Source: Oscillospiraceae bacterium
GTDB taxonomy: Bacteria; Bacillota; Clostridia; Oscillospirales; Acutalibacteraceae
Assembly (NCBI GenBank): GCA_029013165.1
Contig: JAQXMV010000083.1
Coordinates: 1-16,319 of the forward strand
Reading direction: 5' to 3'
DNA: 16,319 nt
Below the pieces are notes generated by a model, which was not told where the DNA came from, searched no databases, and saw only the letters and a program-made list of their open reading frames with translations. Below, one piece after another: positions 7,166-13,248 of the stretch (the first letter of the stretch is position 1; every line of letters starts with the position of its first letter). The translations under genes were made by a program, and so were the position numbers.

Positions 7166-8227
7166 ATGAAAATGTCATTCAGATGGTATGGCCACGATGA
7201 TCCCGTGAGCCTTAAATATATCAGTCAGATCCCGAATATGCACTCGGTGGTTTCGGCGGTTTATGATGTGAAGCCCGGCATGGTGTGGCCCGAGGAAAGC
7301 CTGAAAAAAATGAAAGAGGAATGTGAGGAAAACGGTCTCGTTTTCGATGTGGTCGAGTCGGTTCCCGTTCCCGAGGATATCAAGCTCGGCTCTCCCAATG
7401 CTGATGAGCTCATCGAGGTTTACTGTGAAAATATCCGTCGCTGTGCCAAATACGGCGTCAAGTGTATTACCTATAATTTCATGCCGGTTTTCGACTGGAC
7501 GAGAACCCAGCTTGACAAGGAGGCGCCCGATGGCTCCACAAGCCTTGTGATGTACTGGGAGCAGATGAGAGGACTGGATCCCCTGGTGGATGACATCGAC
7601 CTGCCCGGCTGGGACGCCAGCTACAGCAAGGACGAGATCAAGGAGCTGTTCCGGAAATACGCCGAGATCGGCGAAGAGGGTCTGTGGAAAAACCTTGAGC
7701 GTTTCCTCAAAAAAGTCATTCCCGTGGCAGAGGAATGCGGCGTAAGAATGGCCATTCATCCCGACGATCCGCCATATCCGATTTTCGGCCTGCCAAGGAT
7801 CATCACTAACGAGGAAAATCTTGACCGTTTCCTTGCCATTGTGGATTCTCCGGCCAACTCCCTGTGTCTTTGCACCGGTTCTCTTGGCTGTGCCAAGTTC
7901 AACGATATTCCTAAATTGGTGCGCAAATATTCCGCCATGGACAGAATCGCTTTCATGCACATCAGAAATGTGCTGGTGCTGGAGGACGGATCCTTTGAAG
8001 AAAGGGGACACCTTTCCAAGTGCGGCAGTATTGATATGTACGAGGTTGTCAGAGCACTGGTGGAGACAGGCTTTGATGGCTATGTCAGACCCGATCACGG
8101 CAGAATGATCTGGGGCGAAAAGGGTAGACCCGGCTATGGCCTTTATGACAGGGCAATGGGCGCGGCCTATATAAACGGATTATTTGAAGCCTGCGAAAAG
8201 GCTTATCAAAAAGGAGGCACAAACTGA
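7166..8227 (+). CDS. uxuA: D-mannonate dehydratase
   Basis: A 353-residue protein, the length of the shorter Gram-positive UxuA form. It dehydrates D-mannonate to 2-keto-3-deoxy-D-gluconate (EC 4.2.1.8) with a divalent metal in a TIM-barrel (xylose-isomerase-like) fold. Recognisable elements are MSFRWYGHDDPVSL at the N-terminus, YNFMPVFDWTRT, AIHPDDPP (His198), CLCTGSLG (Cys236), FMHIRN (His265) and RPDHGRMIWGE (Asp310-His311), which together provide the expected metal and catalytic residues. The ribosome binding site GGAGG (7152-7156) lies inside the last codons of uxaC, so translation of the two is closely linked. Its stop overlaps the next start by one base (TGATG at 8225-8229). Confidence 0.96.
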   Translation: MKMSFRWYGHDDPVSLKYISQIPNMHSVVSAVYDVKPGMVWPEESLKKMKEECEENGLVFDVVESVPVPEDIKLGSPNADELIEVYCENIRRCAKYGVKCITYNFMPVFDWTRTQLDKEAPDGSTSLVMYWEQMRGLDPLVDDIDLPGWDASYSKDEIKELFRKYAEIGEEGLWKNLERFLKKVIPVAEECGVRMAIHPDDPPYPIFGLPRIITNEENLDRFLAIVDSPANSLCLCTGSLGCAKFNDIPKLVRKYSAMDRIAFMHIRNVLVLEDGSFEERGHLSKCGSIDMYEVVRALVETGFDGYVRPDHGRMIWGEKGRPGYGLYDRAMGAAYINGLFEACEKAYQKGGTN

Positions 8228-9078
8228 TGATGAAAAATGTTCTCAATACCGACTTGACCGGCAAGGTTGCCGTTGTGACAGGCGCCGGCGGTGTGCTTTG
8301 CTCCAATTTTGCCAAGACGCTGGCAAGAGCCGGCGCGAAGGTGGCCCTGCTGGATATCAATGAGCAGGCGGCGAAGATTTTTGCCGATGAGATCACCGCT
8401 GAGGGCGGTATCGCTAAGGCTTTTAAATGCAATGTCCTGGAAAAGGAAAGCTGTTACGCTGTGGCCGATGCCGTCAAGGCTCAGTTCGGTGACTGCGATA
8501 TTCTTCTCAACGGTGCCGGCGGCAATAATCCCCGCGCCACGACCGACAAGGAATATTATTTCCCCGGTGATGTGGATGCTGACTGCAAGAGTTTTTTCGA
8601 TCTGGAGGCAGAGGGCGTCGGTTTTGTCTTTGACCTCAATCTGCTGGGAACCCTTATCCCCACACAGGCCTTTGCCCGTCAGATGGTCGGCAGAGAGGGC
8701 TGCAATATCATCAATATTTCTTCCATGAACGCCTTTACGCCGCTGACGAAGATTCCGGCCTATTCCGGTGCCAAAGCTGCCGTTTCCAATTTCACCAAGT
8801 GGCTGGCGGTGCATTTCTCCAAGGAGGGAATTCGCGTCAACGCCATTGCACCGGGCTTTTTCTCCACCAAACAGAATGCCGCCCTGCTTTTCAATCCCGA
8901 CGGCTCGCCGACGCCGAGAACCGGCAAGATCCTTGCCGCCACACCCATGGGTCGTTTCGGTGAAGCACAGGAGCTTGACGGAGCGTTGCTCTTCCTGCTC
9001 AATAATGACGCGGCAGGCTTTATCACCGGCGTGGTTCTTCCCGTGGACGGTGGCTTCTCTTCCTATTCGGGTGTCTAA
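8227..9078 (+). CDS. SDR-family D-fructuronate reductase / mannonate oxidoreductase
   Basis: A 283-residue short-chain dehydrogenase/reductase. The position between uxuA and the aldolase makes it the NAD(P)H-dependent reductase of D-fructuronate to D-mannonate (EC 1.1.1.57), the Gram-positive YjmF-type replacement for the long-chain UxuB of enterobacteria. The SDR catalytic triad is intact: Ser166, Tyr179 and Lys183 (IPAYSGAK). The cofactor loop reads TGAGGVLCS (18-26) instead of TGxxxGxG, a variant I believe is usual for this subfamily. NGAGG (95-99), NAIAPGFF and the C-terminal GVVLPVDGGFSSYSGV are also typical. Starts at 8227 and 8230 are both possible (ATGATG); AAGGAGG (8211-8217) serves either. 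Confidence 0.9.
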   Translation: MMKNVLNTDLTGKVAVVTGAGGVLCSNFAKTLARAGAKVALLDINEQAAKIFADEITAEGGIAKAFKCNVLEKESCYAVADAVKAQFGDCDILLNGAGGNNPRATTDKEYYFPGDVDADCKSFFDLEAEGVGFVFDLNLLGTLIPTQAFARQMVGREGCNIINISSMNAFTPLTKIPAYSGAKAAVSNFTKWLAVHFSKEGIRVNAIAPGFFSTKQNAALLFNPDGSPTPRTGKILAATPMGRFGEAQELDGALLFLLNNDAAGFITGVVLPVDGGFSSYSGV

Positions 9079-9102
9079 TATATTTTAAAGGAGATAATGA
9101 AA

Positions 9103-10053
9103 ATGACCGATATGTTTAAAACGATTTATGAGCTGGGTATCATACCCGTTGTGGCCATCGACGACGCAGAGGATGCAGTACCTCTGGCAAAGGCTCTCAG
9201 AGACGGAGGACTTCCTGCCGCCGAGATCACTTTCCGCACCGCCGCCGCTGAGGAGGCCATCAGAAGAATTACCGCCGAGTGTCCCGATGTTCTCGTGGGC
9301 GCCGGAACGGTACTGACAAAGGAGCAGGCGGACAGAGCTGTTGCCGCCGGTGCCAAATTTATCGTTACCCCCGGCTTTAATCCGGAAATGATTGCCTATA
9401 TCAAGAGTCTCGGAATTCCCATGATGCCCGGTGCGGCTACGCCCGGTGAAATGGAGCAGGCCATGAGCATGGGACTTAATAATATCAAGTTTTTCCCCGC
9501 TGAGGCCAATGGCGGCGTCAATAAGCTCAAGGCTCTGGCAGGTCCCTATCAGAGTGCCAAGTGGATGCCCACAGGCGGCGTCAATGCCAAAAACCTCAAT
9601 GATTATCTCTCCTTTGACCGCATCATTGCCTGCGGCGGCACATGGATCGCCAAGAGTGCTGATATCGCCGCCAAGAAATGGGATGTCATCACCGAGAACT
9701 GCCGTCAGGCGGTCATGACCATGCTGGGCTTTAAGCTCGGAGGCATTGTCTTTTACGGCGACGAGGAGCAGGGCAAAAAGAACGCCAAGCTCATCTGTTC
9801 CCTTTTCGGCTTTGCCTACAGTGAGGATCAGTGCGGCATTCATGCCGGCGACATCGCTTTCTCTAAGGCTCACGGCGAAGCCAAGGGCTGTATCGTGATC
9901 GAAACTCTCAACGCCGACCGTGCCGCCGCCTATCTCAGAAGAAAGGGCGCCGAAATTGATCCTGATATCTGGTATGACAGCAAGGGTCATATCAGCTGCT
10001 TCGCCCTGAAAGATACGGTGGCAGGCTTTGAAATCTGCATAGAAAAAAAGTAA
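9103..10053 (+). CDS. eda: KDPG aldolase with C-terminal VOC/glyoxalase-like domain
   Basis: A 316-residue protein, about 100 longer than ordinary Eda (about 210). Residues 1-206 are a complete class I KDPG/KHG aldolase (EC 4.1.2.14) that cleaves 2-keto-3-deoxy-6-phosphogluconate to pyruvate and glyceraldehyde-3-phosphate: Glu41 and Arg45 in EITFRT, GAGTVLT (66-72), VTPGFNP (88-94), the Schiff-base Lys129 in NIKFFPAE, and MPTGGV (155-160). From about 208 a separate domain begins at LGFKLGGIVFYGD and ends with HISCFALKDTVAGFEICIEKK-like strands, resembling the betaalphabetabetabeta pattern of VOC (glyoxalase/dioxygenase) domains; its role is unknown. The ATG at 9103 is preferred over 9097 because the GGAG (9090-9093) is 9 rather than 3 bases away. 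Confidence 0.92.
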   Translation: MTDMFKTIYELGIIPVVAIDDAEDAVPLAKALRDGGLPAAEITFRTAAAEEAIRRITAECPDVLVGAGTVLTKEQADRAVAAGAKFIVTPGFNPEMIAYIKSLGIPMMPGAATPGEMEQAMSMGLNNIKFFPAEANGGVNKLKALAGPYQSAKWMPTGGVNAKNLNDYLSFDRIIACGGTWIAKSADIAAKKWDVITENCRQAVMTMLGFKLGGIVFYGDEEQGKKNAKLICSLFGFAYSEDQCGIHAGDIAFSKAHGEAKGCIVIETLNADRAAAYLRRKGAEIDPDIWYDSKGHISCFALKDTVAGFEICIEKK

Positions 10054-10075
10054 CGCTGAAAAGAGGTAAATAAAA

Positions 10076-11101
10076 ATGGCAAAAAGAATTGTAACATTCG
10101 GTGAAATCATGCTGCGCCTGGCTCCGGAGGGCTATCTGCGCTTCTTCCAGAATGACAGAATGCAGGCAACTTTCGGAGGCGGCGAGGCCAATGTGGCTGT
10201 CTCTCTTGCCAATTACGGCATGGACGCTTCCTTTGTCACCAAGCTCCCGTCTCACGCCATCGGTCAGGGCGCCGTCAATTCTCTGCGTGCACTGGGCGTC
10301 GACACGAAAGATATCGTCAGAGGCGGCGACAGAGTCGGCATCTACTTCCTGGAAAAGGGTGCGTCTCAGCGCGGCAGTGTCTGCATTTATGACCGGGCAA
10401 ACTCCTCTATCCAACTGGCCTCCCGAGAGGACTTCGACTGGGATAAGATTTTTGAGGGTGCCGATTGGTTCCATTTCACGGGCATTACACCGGCTCTGGG
10501 TGAAAATCTCGTCGAGATCTGCCTTGACGCCTGTAAGGCCGCTAAGGCAAAGGGCGTAAAGATCTCCTGTGATCTGAACTACCGCGGCAAGCTCTGGACG
10601 AGAGAACAGGCGAGAGCCGCCATGACGAAGCTCTGTGAATATGTGGATGTCTGCATTTCCAATGAAGAGGACGCCAAGGATGTTTTCGGCATCGAGGCGG
10701 AAAACACTGATATTTACGGCGGTAAACTCAACAAAGAGGGCTATAAATCCGTAGCCAAGCAGCTCATGGATCGTTTCGGTTTTGAAAAGGTGGCCATCAC
10801 CCTGCGCACTTCGATTTCCGCCAGCGACAATGACTGGGCGGCGATGCTCTATGACGGTGAAAATTACTGCTTCTCCAAGGAGTATCACCTGCATATCGTT
10901 GACCGCGTCGGCGGCGGCGACAGCTTCGGCGGCGGACTGATTTACTCCCTGCTCAGCGGCAAGGACACGCAGCAGGCTGTGGAATTTGCCGTTGCGGCCT
11001 CGGCTCTCAAGCACTCCGTTGAGGGTGACTATAACCGTGTGACCGTGGCAGAAGTGGAGAAGCTCGCCGGCGGCGACGCTTCGGGAAGAGTGCAGAGATA
11101 A
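10076..11101 (+). CDS. kdgK: 2-keto-3-deoxygluconate kinase (PfkB family)
   Basis: A 341-residue ribokinase/PfkB-family sugar kinase. In this operon it fits the ATP-dependent phosphorylation of 2-keto-3-deoxygluconate to KDPG (EC 2.7.1.45), the step between UxuA and the aldolase. Visible elements: the N-terminal VTFGEIMLRL, the substrate-binding FGGGEANVAVSLANYG (first PfkB signature), ISCDLNYRGKLW, ISNEEDAKDVFG, and the catalytic second signature DRVGGGDSFGGGL with the base at Asp282; the usual GAGD reads GGGD. The ribosome binding site AGAGGT (10062-10067) is 8 bases before the ATG. It is the last gene of the operon and is followed by a 14-bp hairpin at 11126-11157. Other PfkB substrates are possible from sequence alone; the neighbours decide the assignment. 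Confidence 0.9.
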   Translation: MAKRIVTFGEIMLRLAPEGYLRFFQNDRMQATFGGGEANVAVSLANYGMDASFVTKLPSHAIGQGAVNSLRALGVDTKDIVRGGDRVGIYFLEKGASQRGSVCIYDRANSSIQLASREDFDWDKIFEGADWFHFTGITPALGENLVEICLDACKAAKAKGVKISCDLNYRGKLWTREQARAAMTKLCEYVDVCISNEEDAKDVFGIEAENTDIYGGKLNKEGYKSVAKQLMDRFGFEKVAITLRTSISASDNDWAAMLYDGENYCFSKEYHLHIVDRVGGGDSFGGGLIYSLLSGKDTQQAVEFAVAASALKHSVEGDYNRVTVAEVEKLAGGDASGRVQR

Positions 11102-11125
11102 TCCGCAGACTTAATAGTATTTTTC

Positions 11126-11157
11126 ATTCACCGCAGGCACTTTTGCCTGCGGTGAAT
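11126..11157. terminator. Hairpin downstream of kdgK (copy 1 of a paired repeat)
   Basis: A perfect 14-bp stem (11126-11139 with 11144-11157, ATTCACCGCAGGCA and its complement) and a CTTT loop. It probably ends the hexuronate operon, although no clean T-run follows. Bases 11126-11155 match 29 of 30 positions of the second hairpin at 11680-11709. Confidence 0.65.
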
Positions 11158-11159
11158 TC

Positions 11160-11191
11160 AGCTTATCGAAAAATATTTTTTTCGATAAGCT
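11160..11191. repeat. Long AT-rich palindrome after the kdgK hairpin
   Basis: AGCTTATCGAAAAA (11160-11173) is perfectly complementary to 11178-11191 around a TATT loop. It follows the kdgK hairpin by two bases. The run of seven T in the descending arm might let the pair act together as a terminator; it could also be a protein-binding site or the edge of the structured region that follows. Confidence 0.6.
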
Positions 11192-11243
11192 AGAGACTGC
11201 CGAGAAATGATGGTCGATGCCGTTTTCTTCGAGCGATAGGTGT

Positions 11244-11521
11244 TAGGGTGCCACATATAAATTCTAAACCGCCCGAAAGAGCGAATTTCCGCGTCTTTTC
11301 GGCGCTTCGGACTGGAAAGACGCGCGTCTGTCGGCGTCCTCAGCATCCAAAAATACACCGAAAATTCGCCCTTTCGGGTCTAAGATTTTTTATCGGCGTA
11401 TTTTTGTTCAGTCAAGGCAAAAGCGCAGTAAATCCTTTTTTGGATTTACGAGCATTTTAACGCAGAATGGGCGGAAATACGCCGAATAAAAAACGGATTA
11501 AGATTTATATGTGTCACCCTA
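11244..11521. mobile_element. MITE-like element with terminal inverted repeats
   Basis: The ends are 24-base inverted repeats, 11244-11267 and 11498-11521, matching at 21 of 24 positions. Both ends finish in TA, as expected if TA is the target duplication of IS630/Tc1-mariner-type insertions. Inside are two branched arms. One is an 18-bp stem with one mismatch (11271-11288 with 11362-11379) enclosing CGCGTCTTT/AAAGACGCG (11290-11298, 11316-11324). The other is an approximately 18-bp stem (11386-11403 with 11475-11493, one bulge) enclosing GTAAATCC/GGATTTAC (11428-11435, 11442-11449). The short ORFs crossing it have no ribosome binding sites. A structured non-coding RNA is the alternative reading; copy number elsewhere would decide. 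Confidence 0.5.
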
Positions 11522-11549
11522 TGGTACTCCAAGCGAGAAAAAACGGCAA

Positions 11550-11663
11550 GCATAGAAACTTTCAGCTCCGTGGTTCGATACCATGGAGCTGAAATAAAAA
11601 TAAGAATCGATATAAATTTTAGAACAAAATCTTTCTGTTTAGAGTTTCTATGCGCTCGGGCGC
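11550..11663. repeat. Nested hairpins beside the MITE-like element
   Basis: GCATAGAAACT (11550-11560) pairs perfectly with 11643-11653, enclosing a 14-bp hairpin with one G-U pair (11560-11573 with 11581-11594, loop TTCGATA). A GCGC-TCGG-GCGC hairpin (11652-11663) follows. In addition GCCGTTTT at 11219-11226 pairs with 11540-11547, so the dyad symmetry extends beyond the 278-base element on both sides. No coding potential is seen. It may be part of one large folded RNA or an older repeat into which the inner element inserted. Confidence 0.5.
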
Positions 11664-11679
11664 ATTTATCGACAGTCTG

Positions 11680-11720
11680 ATTCACCGCAGGCATTTTTGC
11701 CTGCGGTGATTTTTGCCTTT
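11680..11720 (+). terminator. Second copy of the paired hairpin, with T-tract
   Basis: A 12-bp perfect stem (11682-11693 with 11698-11709) with a four-T loop, followed by TTTTT (11710-11714) and, after GCC, a further T-run. This copy is a convincing plus-strand terminator. It would end any transcript made from the structured region and isolate the hdr promoter downstream. Confidence 0.8.
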
Positions 11721-11801
11721 TTTGGTGGTTTTTTACAGGCAAACGCCCGGTTCAGATTATATTATATCCGCACATATATGAAGGAATATCACAAAAAACA
11801 T

Positions 11802-11852
11802 GGCGAAAAAAGATTTGGTAAAAAAAAGATAAAACTTTATCGAATTTTCGCC
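11802..11852. repeat. Inverted repeat upstream of the hdr promoter
   Basis: GGCGAAAA (11802-11809) and TTTTCGCC (11845-11852) form an 8-base inverted repeat 35 bases apart, ending 10 bases before the -35 element of the hdr promoter. It could be a pair of regulator half-sites or just AT-rich coincidence. The rest of 11721-11861 is AT-rich with no gene that I can support. Confidence 0.3.
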
Positions 11853-11861
11853 GCAAGACAG

Positions 11862-11890
11862 TTGATATTTTTTCGGATTAATGGTATCAT
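11862..11890 (+). promoter_or_regulatory. sigma-A promoter of the hdr operon
   Basis: TTGATA (11862-11867), a 17-base spacer and TATCAT (11885-11890). Transcription would begin near 11897, giving a leader of about 158 bases before hdrB. This leader contains a stem-loop and a possible short ORF. Confidence 0.75.
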
Positions 11891-11916
11891 TCTATGGATA
11901 ATGTGTGTTGGTGTTT

Positions 11917-11950
11917 TTGCTTTTATCCGGCCTTGAGCCGGCGAAAGCAA
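11917..11950 (+). promoter_or_regulatory. Leader hairpin of the hdr operon
   Basis: TTGCTTT (11917-11923) pairs with AAAGCAA (11944-11950) and CCGGC (11927-11931) with GCCGG (11937-11941) around a CTTGA loop. No T-run follows, so it is not a simple terminator. It lies about 20 bases into the predicted transcript and may affect mRNA stability or control. Confidence 0.4.
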
Positions 11951-11984
11951 AGAACCTAAAATGTAAGAGATAAAGGAGAAAGCA

Positions 11985-12050
11985 TTGACGGGAAGCGAAC
12001 CACTCCAACATGGCAGATTCTCAAACCAAACAAAAAAGAAAGGATCATGA
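11985..12050 (+). CDS. Possible 21-codon leader ORF before hdrB
   Basis: A TTG at 11985 has AAAGGAG (11973-11979 region) about 7 bases upstream. It opens a 21-codon frame ending with TGA at 12048-12050, four bases before the hdrB ATG and overlapping the hdrB ribosome binding site. The peptide is polar and Gln/Lys-rich at its end, with no run of one amino acid that would suggest classical attenuation. It may couple translation into hdrB, or simply be chance. Confidence 0.25.
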   Translation: MTGSEPLQHGRFSNQTKKKGS

Positions 12051-12054
12051 ATGC

Positions 12055-12849
12055 ATGAAGTACAGTTATTATCCGGGTTGTACCCTGAGAACCAAGGCTA
12101 AAAAGCTGGACGATTACGCAAGGGTATCTGCGAAAGCCCTGGGCTTTGAGCTGGAAGAGATCGAAAACTGGCAGTGCTGCGGCGGTGTTTATCCCCTCAG
12201 CAGTGATGAGATCGCCACCAAGCTCTCATCGGTACGCGCGCTCAATGAGGCCAAGTGCAAGGGTCAGGAGCTTGTTACTCTTTGCTCTGCCTGCTATCAT
12301 GTCATCAAGAGAGTCAACGACGACATGAGAAATGTCGAGGACATCAGAACCAGAGCCAACAACTACATGAAGCTCGACGAGCCCTATATGGGTGAGACGC
12401 AGGTTCTTCATTTCCTTGAGGTTCTGCGCGACCGTATCGGCTTTGACGAGCTGAAAAAGAAAGTCGTCAATCCTCTCACGGGCAAGAAAATCGGCGCTTA
12501 TTACGGCTGTCTGCTGCTTCGTCCCGGTGAGATTCTCGGCTTTGACAATCCGGAAAATCCGACCGTCATGGAAGACTTTATCCGCGCCATCGGCGCCGAG
12601 CCCGTCGTATATCCCTACCGCAACGAGTGCTGCGGCGGTTATATCTCCCTGAAAGCGAAGGATCTTGCGCAGAATATGTGCGACAAAATCATGGACAGCG
12701 CAAGCGGCTTCGGCGCAGATATGCTCATCACCGCCTGCCCCCTTTGCCAGTATAATCTGACAAACAATTCCAAAGCAACGGTTCCCGTTTACTATTTCAC
12801 CGAGCTTCTGGCAGAAGCTCTCGGTGTGAAGCAGGAGGTGGACGCATAA
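12055..12849 (+). CDS. hdrB: Heterodisulfide reductase-like subunit B
   Basis: A 264-residue protein of the HdrB family, with two CCG domains that in methanogens hold the two noncubane [4Fe-4S] clusters where the CoM-S-S-CoB disulfide is reduced. All ligands are present: Cys9, Cys41-Cys42, Cys77 and Cys80 in the first, and Cys152, Cys192-Cys193, Cys228 and Cys231 in the second. The chemistry is therefore probably intact, although the natural disulfide or other acceptor in this bacterium is unknown. It is soluble, with no membrane segment. The ATG at 12055 is chosen since AAAGGA (12039-12044) is 10 bases upstream and the protein then begins MKYSYYPGC like other HdrB; the in-frame ATG at 12010 has no ribosome binding site. 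It is the first gene of an operon with hdrC two bases after its stop. Confidence 0.93.
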   Translation: MKYSYYPGCTLRTKAKKLDDYARVSAKALGFELEEIENWQCCGGVYPLSSDEIATKLSSVRALNEAKCKGQELVTLCSACYHVIKRVNDDMRNVEDIRTRANNYMKLDEPYMGETQVLHFLEVLRDRIGFDELKKKVVNPLTGKKIGAYYGCLLLRPGEILGFDNPENPTVMEDFIRAIGAEPVVYPYRNECCGGYISLKAKDLAQNMCDKIMDSASGFGADMLITACPLCQYNLTNNSKATVPVYYFTELLAEALGVKQEVDA

Positions 12850-12851
12850 CC

Positions 12852-13244
12852 ATGGAAAGCTCAAAGAAGAAACAGGCTGAAATGATCAAGGAGATCAGCG
12901 GTACCAATCCGCTTAAATGCATGAAGTGCGGCAAATGTTCCGCTTCCTGCCCGGCCTTTGAAAAAATGGACATCAAGCCCCATCAGTTTGTGTCCTATGT
13001 CATTAACGAAAACATCGAAGAGCTGGCAAAGTGCGAGTCCCTCTGGTACTGCCTTTCCTGCTTCGCCTGCGTTGAACGCTGTCCGAGAGATGTCAAGCCC
13101 GGAAAGATCGTCGATGCGGCAAGACAGCTCGTCATCAGACAAAAGGGTCAGAGTCATCTTCTGCCCGATGAGATCCCGGAGCTGATTGATCCGGAGCTGC
13201 CGCAGCAGCTTCTTGTCAGCGCATTCAGAAAGTTCAGGAGGTGA
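12852..13244 (+). CDS. hdrC: Heterodisulfide reductase-like subunit C (two [4Fe-4S] clusters)
   Basis: A 130-residue HdrC-type ferredoxin subunit that carries electrons from HdrA to HdrB. Two cluster motifs are visible: Cys23-x2-Cys26-x2-Cys29-x3-Cys33-Pro (CMKCGKCSASCP), and Cys67-x2-Cys70-x2-Cys73-x3-Cys77-Pro (CLSCFACVERCP). The length is somewhat below that of many HdrC proteins, but both clusters are complete. The C-terminal tail is helical and acidic, then basic (AFRKFRR). AGGAGGTGG (12833-12841) inside the end of hdrB provides the ribosome binding site, and hdrA begins four bases after its stop. No membrane anchor is present, unlike HdrE-linked forms, so this is the soluble HdrABC arrangement. 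Confidence 0.93.
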   Translation: MESSKKKQAEMIKEISGTNPLKCMKCGKCSASCPAFEKMDIKPHQFVSYVINENIEELAKCESLWYCLSCFACVERCPRDVKPGKIVDAARQLVIRQKGQSHLLPDEIPELIDPELPQQLLVSAFRKFRR

Positions 13245-13248
13245 GACA

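Noticed and set aside
9085..10110. 341-codon minus-strand ORF opposite the KDPG aldolase
   Set aside because: The plus strand encodes a clear aldolase. The antisense frame is a by-product of its codon usage and has no supporting start signals. The same applies to the long antisense frames at 7175-8098 and 9992-11014.
11126..11709. Paired hairpins as attL/attR of an integrated element
   Set aside because: No integrase, recombinase or cargo gene lies between them, and each copy is itself a terminator-like palindrome.
11158..11742. Short ORFs on both strands through the hairpin region
   Set aside because: They cross perfect palindromes and inverted repeats, lack ribosome binding sites and resemble no protein family.
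11697..11936. 79-codon plus-strand ORF after the structured region
   Set aside because: It begins inside a terminator stem, has no ribosome binding site, runs across the hdr promoter and shows AT-driven composition rather than protein-like pattern.
12010..12054. ATG at 12010 as the hdrB start
   Set aside because: No ribosome binding site precedes it, and the extra 15 polar residues are unlike the HdrB N-terminus, which begins directly with the first cysteine segment.
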